Assembly: GCF_031432215.1 (NCBI RefSeq) | Contig: NZ_JAVKGN010000001.1 | Coordinates: 930,001-994,000 of the forward strand | Source of the DNA: Halodesulfurarchaeum sp. HSR-GB | Lineage (GTDB): Archaea; Halobacteriota; Halobacteria; Halobacteriales; Halobacteriaceae | Reading direction: 5' to 3' | Length of the DNA stretch: 64,000 nucleotides | In this document: in pieces, positions 60,396-64,000 of the stretch | Layout: every line of letters starts with the position of its first letter | Position numbering within the stretch: the stretch's first letter is position 1 | Position numbers and translations under genes: made by a program | Notes under the pieces: generated by a model | Databases searched by the model: none | Seen by the model: the letters and a program-made list of their open reading frames with translations, nothing else | What the model was told of the DNA's origin: nothing

Positions 60396-60451
60396 TCCGA
60401 CCGGCAGACGGGTTCGATGCCCTTTTGACGCCCGGAGCAGTCCACACGACT

Positions 60452-60895
60452 ATGGCTACGTTCAGCGTCGTCGTCTCCGACCCGGAGACGGGGCGATCGT
60501 TCACGCGCGAAGTCGAGGGGCAGGACGCAAACCGATTCATGGGTCGCGAAATCGGCGACACCGTCGATGGCACCGCCGTCGGCCTCGACGGGTTCTCCGT
60601 CGAGATCACTGGTGGCTCCGACGACGCCGGCCGCCCGATGCGCGGCGACGTCAAAGGCTCGAATCTCTCCGAAATCCTGATGGAGGGTGGTGTCGGGTTC
60701 AACCCCGACCGCGACGGCGAGCGCCGTCGTGTAACCGTTCGGGGGCGGGAGGTCTCCGAGGCCGTCGCCCAGCTGAACGTGCAGGTCACGGAAGGCGAGG
60801 GTTCCGTCGCCGTCGCGCTGGGCGAGGAAGAGCCCGAAGACGAGGAGGCCGAGGCGGAAGAAGCGGACGAAGCGGACGAGGACGACGAGGAGTAA
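60452..60895 (+). CDS. rps6e: 30S ribosomal protein S6e
   Basis: A 147-residue protein with the S6e core: [32 protein letters not shown], and the K-G-S-N-L-S segment. The C-terminal tail is strongly acidic, a haloarchaeal trait. A single-gene unit with its own start. Confidence 0.95.
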   Translation: MATFSVVVSDPETGRSFTREVEGQDANRFMGREIGDTVDGTAVGLDGFSVEITGGSDDAGRPMRGDVKGSNLSEILMEGGVGFNPDRDGERRRVTVRGREVSEAVAQLNVQVTEGEGSVAVALGEEEPEDEEAEAEEADEADEDDEE

Positions 60896-60957
60896 ATCCA
60901 GTTCCCGGGTCGGTCTGACTCCGCCGTCCTTTTCCCCGTTCTCGCCAAGTAGCGGGC

Positions 60958-61392
60958 ATGACCACGGACATCGAAGCGTTTCTTTCGGGTGACCGGCCGG
61001 ACCACGTCGCCGCCTACCTCTCGAAGGACGCGACCGACGTCGACTCGCTCGCCGAGCAGCCCTACGCGTCGGCCACCGAAGACGGGGTCTTGCTGGTGGT
61101 CCCCGGGGATGCAGGTCGGGCCGCCTTCGAATCCGCGACCGGGACCGATCCGATGGCGTTCGCGAGCGAGGCGATGGCCACGGAGGGGCACGTCGACCGC
61201 TCGCTTACGGACGCGGACTGCCCGGATGCGGGCGAGGATGGGACACACGAACTGCGACTTCTCTTTGCCTTCGCCGAGGAGCAAAACGAGGATGTCGATG
61301 GGCTCTACGCGGAGGGTGACGTGATCCACGCCTACGCCCAGTGCTCGTGTGGGACGGCGTTCTCGGAGAAGTGGATCGCGGAGTCGAACTAA
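60958..61392 (+). CDS. Haloarchaeal DUF5807-like protein
   Basis: A 144-residue acidic protein. Motifs: P-D-H-V-A-A-Y-L-S near the N-terminus, E-D-G-V-L-L-V-V-P-G-D, and two Cys pairs near the end (A-Q-C-S-C-G). No function is known. It resembles small proteins conserved across haloarchaea. It ends at the stop of the minus-strand DHH gene, without a gap. Confidence 0.7.
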   Translation: MTTDIEAFLSGDRPDHVAAYLSKDATDVDSLAEQPYASATEDGVLLVVPGDAGRAAFESATGTDPMAFASEAMATEGHVDRSLTDADCPDAGEDGTHELRLLFAFAEEQNEDVDGLYAEGDVIHAYAQCSCGTAFSEKWIAESN

Positions 61393-62472
61393 CTACTCTT
61401 CTGCCGGCTCGTCGGGAAGGTTCCAGAAGCCCTTCATGATGAGCTGTTTGGCGGGCTCGCCACGAGTCGTCCAGTGGTTGGCATAATCCAGCATGTCCTC
61501 GTAGATGCGCGGCTTGCAGCCCGCTGCTCGGGGATGGCCGCCACCGCCGACCTGCCGGGCGACCTCGTGGGCGCGCTCGAAGTCCTCGCTCCCGCGGATC
61601 GAGGCGCTCCCGGCAGGCTTGACGATGACCGCCGCGTCCGCGCCCTGCTCGCGAAGTGTCTCAGCAACCTCGTTTTGGGAACACCGACCGTAGGTCACAC
61701 CGACCGTCCAGTCCCGGATCTCGTGCATTTCGGCCCGCGCGACGGCCCGTTCGATCCGGTCTTCCTTTTCGACCCGTCGCTCGGCGAGGAATTCCTGAAC
61801 CTCCTCGGGGAAGTCGACGCCGTGTTCCTCGATGACCTCCAGGTACTCCTCGGGTTCGCTCCAGTGGGAGAAATCGGCCAGGTCGTCCGAGCGGTCGTCC
61901 TCCTTGATCCAGAGGTCGTGATCGCGGGTGACTGCCGCGAGTTCTTCGAGGTGCGGGGAGATGTCCCCGTCGAGCGAGCGGGCAGCGACGTCGGCGGTGC
62001 ACTCGGTCTCCGAGTCCCCCACGACCAGTTCCACACCCGCCTCCCGGACCGCTTCTTTGGCCGCGTCGGTCCACTGGTGGTGATCGTACCAGGTAACTGC
62101 GCCGGCGTGCTCGGTGAGGCCCGCGAGCGCCTCGTTTATCTCCTCGGGATCGTCCGGGGCCAGGTCACAGATGAAGACCTCGCCACCCGCCTCGCCGAAC
62201 TCGGCGGCCTGTTCGATCCCGTCGGCGAGTTCGTGGGGGCTCGCGGGGATGAACGCCGCTTCGCCGAGGACATCCCGCAGGATCGCCACACAGCCCAGGC
62301 CGTCGGCGTCGGGATCGACGACAGCCAGCACCGACGCGCCGCTGACTCGGGACTCGATCTCCCGTTCTTTGACTTCGTCTTCGACCGTATCGGGGATGAA
62401 AAACCCCTTGCCAGGTAACAGGGACTTCCGCTCGGGCGAGAGGTTCTGGTCGTCGATGACCCAATCTTGCAT
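61393..62472 (-). CDS. DHH-family phosphoesterase
   Basis: A 359-residue DHH/DHHA1 protein. The N-terminal motif V-D-P-D-A-D-G-L-G-C, I-C-D-L-A-P-D-D, and Y-D-H-H-Q-W (the DHH signature) with D-H-D at the end of the DHH domain; the DHHA1 domain has G-G-G-G-H-P-R-A-A-G. Similar archaeal proteins degrade oligonucleotides or cyclic dinucleotides. The start at 62472 (MQDWVI) is preferred to 62514, which overlaps the neighbour. Confidence 0.88.
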   Translation of the reverse strand: MQDWVIDDQNLSPERKSLLPGKGFFIPDTVEDEVKEREIESRVSGASVLAVVDPDADGLGCVAILRDVLGEAAFIPASPHELADGIEQAAEFGEAGGEVFICDLAPDDPEEINEALAGLTEHAGAVTWYDHHQWTDAAKEAVREAGVELVVGDSETECTADVAARSLDGDISPHLEELAAVTRDHDLWIKEDDRSDDLADFSHWSEPEEYLEVIEEHGVDFPEEVQEFLAERRVEKEDRIERAVARAEMHEIRDWTVGVTYGRCSQNEVAETLREQGADAAVIVKPAGSASIRGSEDFERAHEVARQVGGGGHPRAAGCKPRIYEDMLDYANHWTTRGEPAKQLIMKGFWNLPDEPAEE

Positions 62473-62513
62473 ACTCGTGGGACGGCACCACGCGGTAAGA
62501 ATGACCCGGTCCA

Positions 62514-63047
62514 CTAGGCGGGATCGCCCAGTCGGATGCTCATCTCCCGCTCGAAGTCCTCCGCGCCGGTGCCCTCGAACCCGACCTTCCGGTAGAGCCG
62601 GATCGCCGGCTTGTTCCAGCGCTCGACGGTCAGCCAGACGTACTCGACCCCGTCGGCCGCGGCGTGACCCAGGAGGGCTTCGAGCAACGTGGTCCCGATG
62701 CCAGCGCCCTGATAGTCCTGGTGAACGAAGATCGCCAACTCGTAGGCCCCGTTACCGTCCCCCACCAGGGTCGCGTGACCGACGATCCGGTCCTCGTGTC
62801 TGGCGATCACGTTGTAGCAGTTCTCACAGAGGAGGTGATCAAGCCAGTCCCGGATCGCGCTTTCGCCGACCGGGGGGATGCCCTGGGCGCGCTCGGCGGG
62901 ATCGAAGTCGGCGTACATCTCCAGGAGCGCCGCCCGGTCCCCCTGACAGACTTCGATCTCGATCGGCCGACCGTCCTCGTCCGTCCAGGTCTGGGGCGGA
63001 GTCGGGAACGGCCCGGCCGGCGCGTCTGGATAACGGCGGTCGGTCAT
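62514..63047 (-). CDS. GNAT-family N-acetyltransferase
   Basis: A 177-residue GNAT acetyltransferase. The V-H-Q-D-Y-Q-G-A-G-I-G-T-T-L-L block forms the acetyl-CoA pyrophosphate-binding turn. W-L-T-V-E-R-W-N-K-P-A-I-R-L-Y-R-K-V-G-F is the conserved C-terminal motif. The substrate is unknown. It overlaps the UspA gene by ATGA (start at 63047), so the pair is co-translated. Confidence 0.85.
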   Translation of the reverse strand: MTDRRYPDAPAGPFPTPPQTWTDEDGRPIEIEVCQGDRAALLEMYADFDPAERAQGIPPVGESAIRDWLDHLLCENCYNVIARHEDRIVGHATLVGDGNGAYELAIFVHQDYQGAGIGTTLLEALLGHAAADGVEYVWLTVERWNKPAIRLYRKVGFEGTGAEDFEREMSIRLGDPA

Positions 63048-63412
63048 CTGAGCAAGGTCACGCTCACGTGGGAGTTGAGGAGGACGAACTCGGCGATGGA
63101 CCCGATCCGGATCTTGCCCATCGGGCTCTGCTCGCCACCCCCCAGGACGATGCGATCGAAGTTCTCCGATTCGGCGAGTTCTACCAGTCGACTCCCCGGA
63201 TGCCCCTCGACCCGGCGCAGGTCGATCGCCGGCAACTCCTCGGTGATCGCCTCGCGAACGGACTGTTCGAACTCGTCGATCGGGCCCTCGTCGTCGGGAT
63301 GTTCGAGGACGGCAACGGTCAGTTCGTCGCCGACGTCGCGGGCTCGCTCGACGGTTCGATGGAGCGCTTCGAGGGAGTCCGACCCGGTGCTGATCCCGAA
63401 GAGGACTTTCAT
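63044..63412 (-). CDS. UspA-family universal stress protein
   Basis: A 122-residue Usp domain starting K-V-L-F-G-I-S-T-G-S-D and having a C-terminal G-x2-G-x9-GS/T-like nucleotide-binding segment (I-V-L-G-G-G-E-Q-S...G-S-I-A). It is slightly shorter than the usual 140 residues. It forms an operon with the GNAT gene. Confidence 0.82.
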   Translation of the reverse strand: MKVLFGISTGSDSLEALHRTVERARDVGDELTVAVLEHPDDEGPIDEFEQSVREAITEELPAIDLRRVEGHPGSRLVELAESENFDRIVLGGGEQSPMGKIRIGSIAEFVLLNSHVSVTLLR

Positions 63413-63489
63413 AGCCGTTCATCGCCGCTCCGTCTAAAATATATGTCGCTCCCCGTCACCCTTTTGCGGACCCACTCATAACGGGCGGT

Positions 63490-64000
63490 ATGGACGAGGA
63501 TCCGGTGGCGTCTGCGCCGCCGAATCGCCGGGTCGCCGCCGGGCCGGACGCGATTCGATCGCTGCTCTCGGTCGATCCGGCGGAGACAGCAGCCGTTCCG
63601 GACGACGTCGCGAAGTACGAGCGCTTCAAGAAAGTCGACGGGGCGACCTACGAGCGGGTCAACGAGTTTCTGCGGGATCGTACCTACATCACGGCCCGCG
63701 AGTGGGCGATCGCCCGACTCTGTGCGGACTTCCGGACCGAGACCGGCGTCGAGATGACCAAGATCGGCGAGAACCTGCCCGAGCTGGTGCCGTTTATGAC
63801 CGACACCTACTCGCCCCAGGCGGTCAACCAGGCTCGATCGGCCTTCGAGGAGAAGGTCCGGATGGCCGGGGCAACCTTCCTCTACGGGGCGATGAGCGGT
63901 TTTTTCACCGCCGACGAACTCGACGAGGTGATGTACGAGGCCACCGAAGTCGCGAAGTTCCTCCTCGAAGTCGAGGGCGTTGATCTGGCCGTCGAGGAGG
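63490..64000 (+). CDS. Haloarchaeal DUF5806-like protein, 3' end outside window
   Basis: The frame is open to the window end (170 codons). N-terminus M-D-E-D-P-V-A-S-A-P-P; the middle contains W-A-I-A-R-L-C-A-D-F-R and T-K-I-G-E-N-L-P-E-L-V-P-F-M, with D-T-Y-S-P-Q-A-V-N-Q-A-R. A helical soluble protein of a haloarchaeal family of unknown function. Confidence 0.7.
   Translation, partial: MDEDPVASAPPNRRVAAGPDAIRSLLSVDPAETAAVPDDVAKYERFKKVDGATYERVNEFLRDRTYITAREWAIARLCADFRTETGVEMTKIGENLPELVPFMTDTYSPQAVNQARSAFEEKVRMAGATFLYGAMSGFFTADELDEVMYEATEVAKFLLEVEGVDLAVEE

Overview
The window is about 64 kb of GC-rich DNA from a haloarchaeon. The evidence is acidic proteins throughout, TATA-type archaeal promoters with short or absent leaders, bacterio-opsin-activator (HTH_10) regulators, an archaeal ribosomal protein S6e, a beta-CASP RNase, many twin-arginine exported redox enzymes and several small haloarchaea-type proteins. 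Two Cys-ligated molybdenum oxidoreductase operons and a large corrinoid methyltransferase cluster suggest an anaerobically respiring lineage, perhaps one of the sulfur-respiring haloarchaea. I cannot name the species from the sequence.

Region 1 (1-13.4 kb) is a methyl-corrinoid module. It holds three UroD-fold methyltransferases, two nearly identical corrinoid proteins with the D-x-H-x-x-G cobalamin motif, one AcsE-like methyltetrahydrofolate:corrinoid methyltransferase and one ferredoxin-fused RACE reactivator. A small protein resembles the stand-alone reactivation domain of B12-dependent methionine synthase. Three transport systems (two MFS carriers and one SSS symporter with its small partner) are interleaved. 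All parts of an O-demethylase-like pathway are present (methyl-X to corrinoid to tetrahydrofolate), but the methyl donor is unknown.

Region 2 (13.5-22.3 kb) carries TrmO, a DUF59 protein, an IclR regulator with a perfect palindrome upstream, a PsrABC-like molybdoenzyme operon and three small regulators. One of these has an 11-base homopolymer in its leader; another has an arginine/glycine-rich tail.

Region 3 (22.3-37.2 kb) starts with about 775 bp without a convincing gene. It continues with a degenerate RecA-like ATPase, a DUF364 protein, MetY, a 1,295-residue multi-PAS/GAF/HTH_10 sensor-regulator, an SDR enzyme, a split lipoate ligase, and an AAA+/vWA pair of CobS/CobT-like size with a zinc-ribbon protein.

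Region 4 (37.2-50.3 kb) has a non-pyrrolysine MttB-family methyltransferase next to BtuDC-type cobalamin transport genes. It also has an AAC(3)-like acetyltransferase, aconitase, a threonine-catabolism pair (SDR threonine dehydrogenase and 2-amino-3-ketobutyrate CoA ligase) with a toxin-antitoxin unit between them, a His-rich NifX-like protein and MobA.

Region 5 (50.3-56.3 kb) is a second molybdoenzyme operon. It has a DmsR-like activator, a small leader protein, catalytic, Fe-S and cytochrome b-type subunits, and a TorD chaperone. Region 6 (56.5-64 kb) has a PAS histidine kinase, tRNA-Lys with degenerate copies of its 3' end beside it, and housekeeping genes (beta-CASP RNase, MsrA, S6e, DHH phosphoesterase, GNAT, UspA). 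It ends in a truncated gene.
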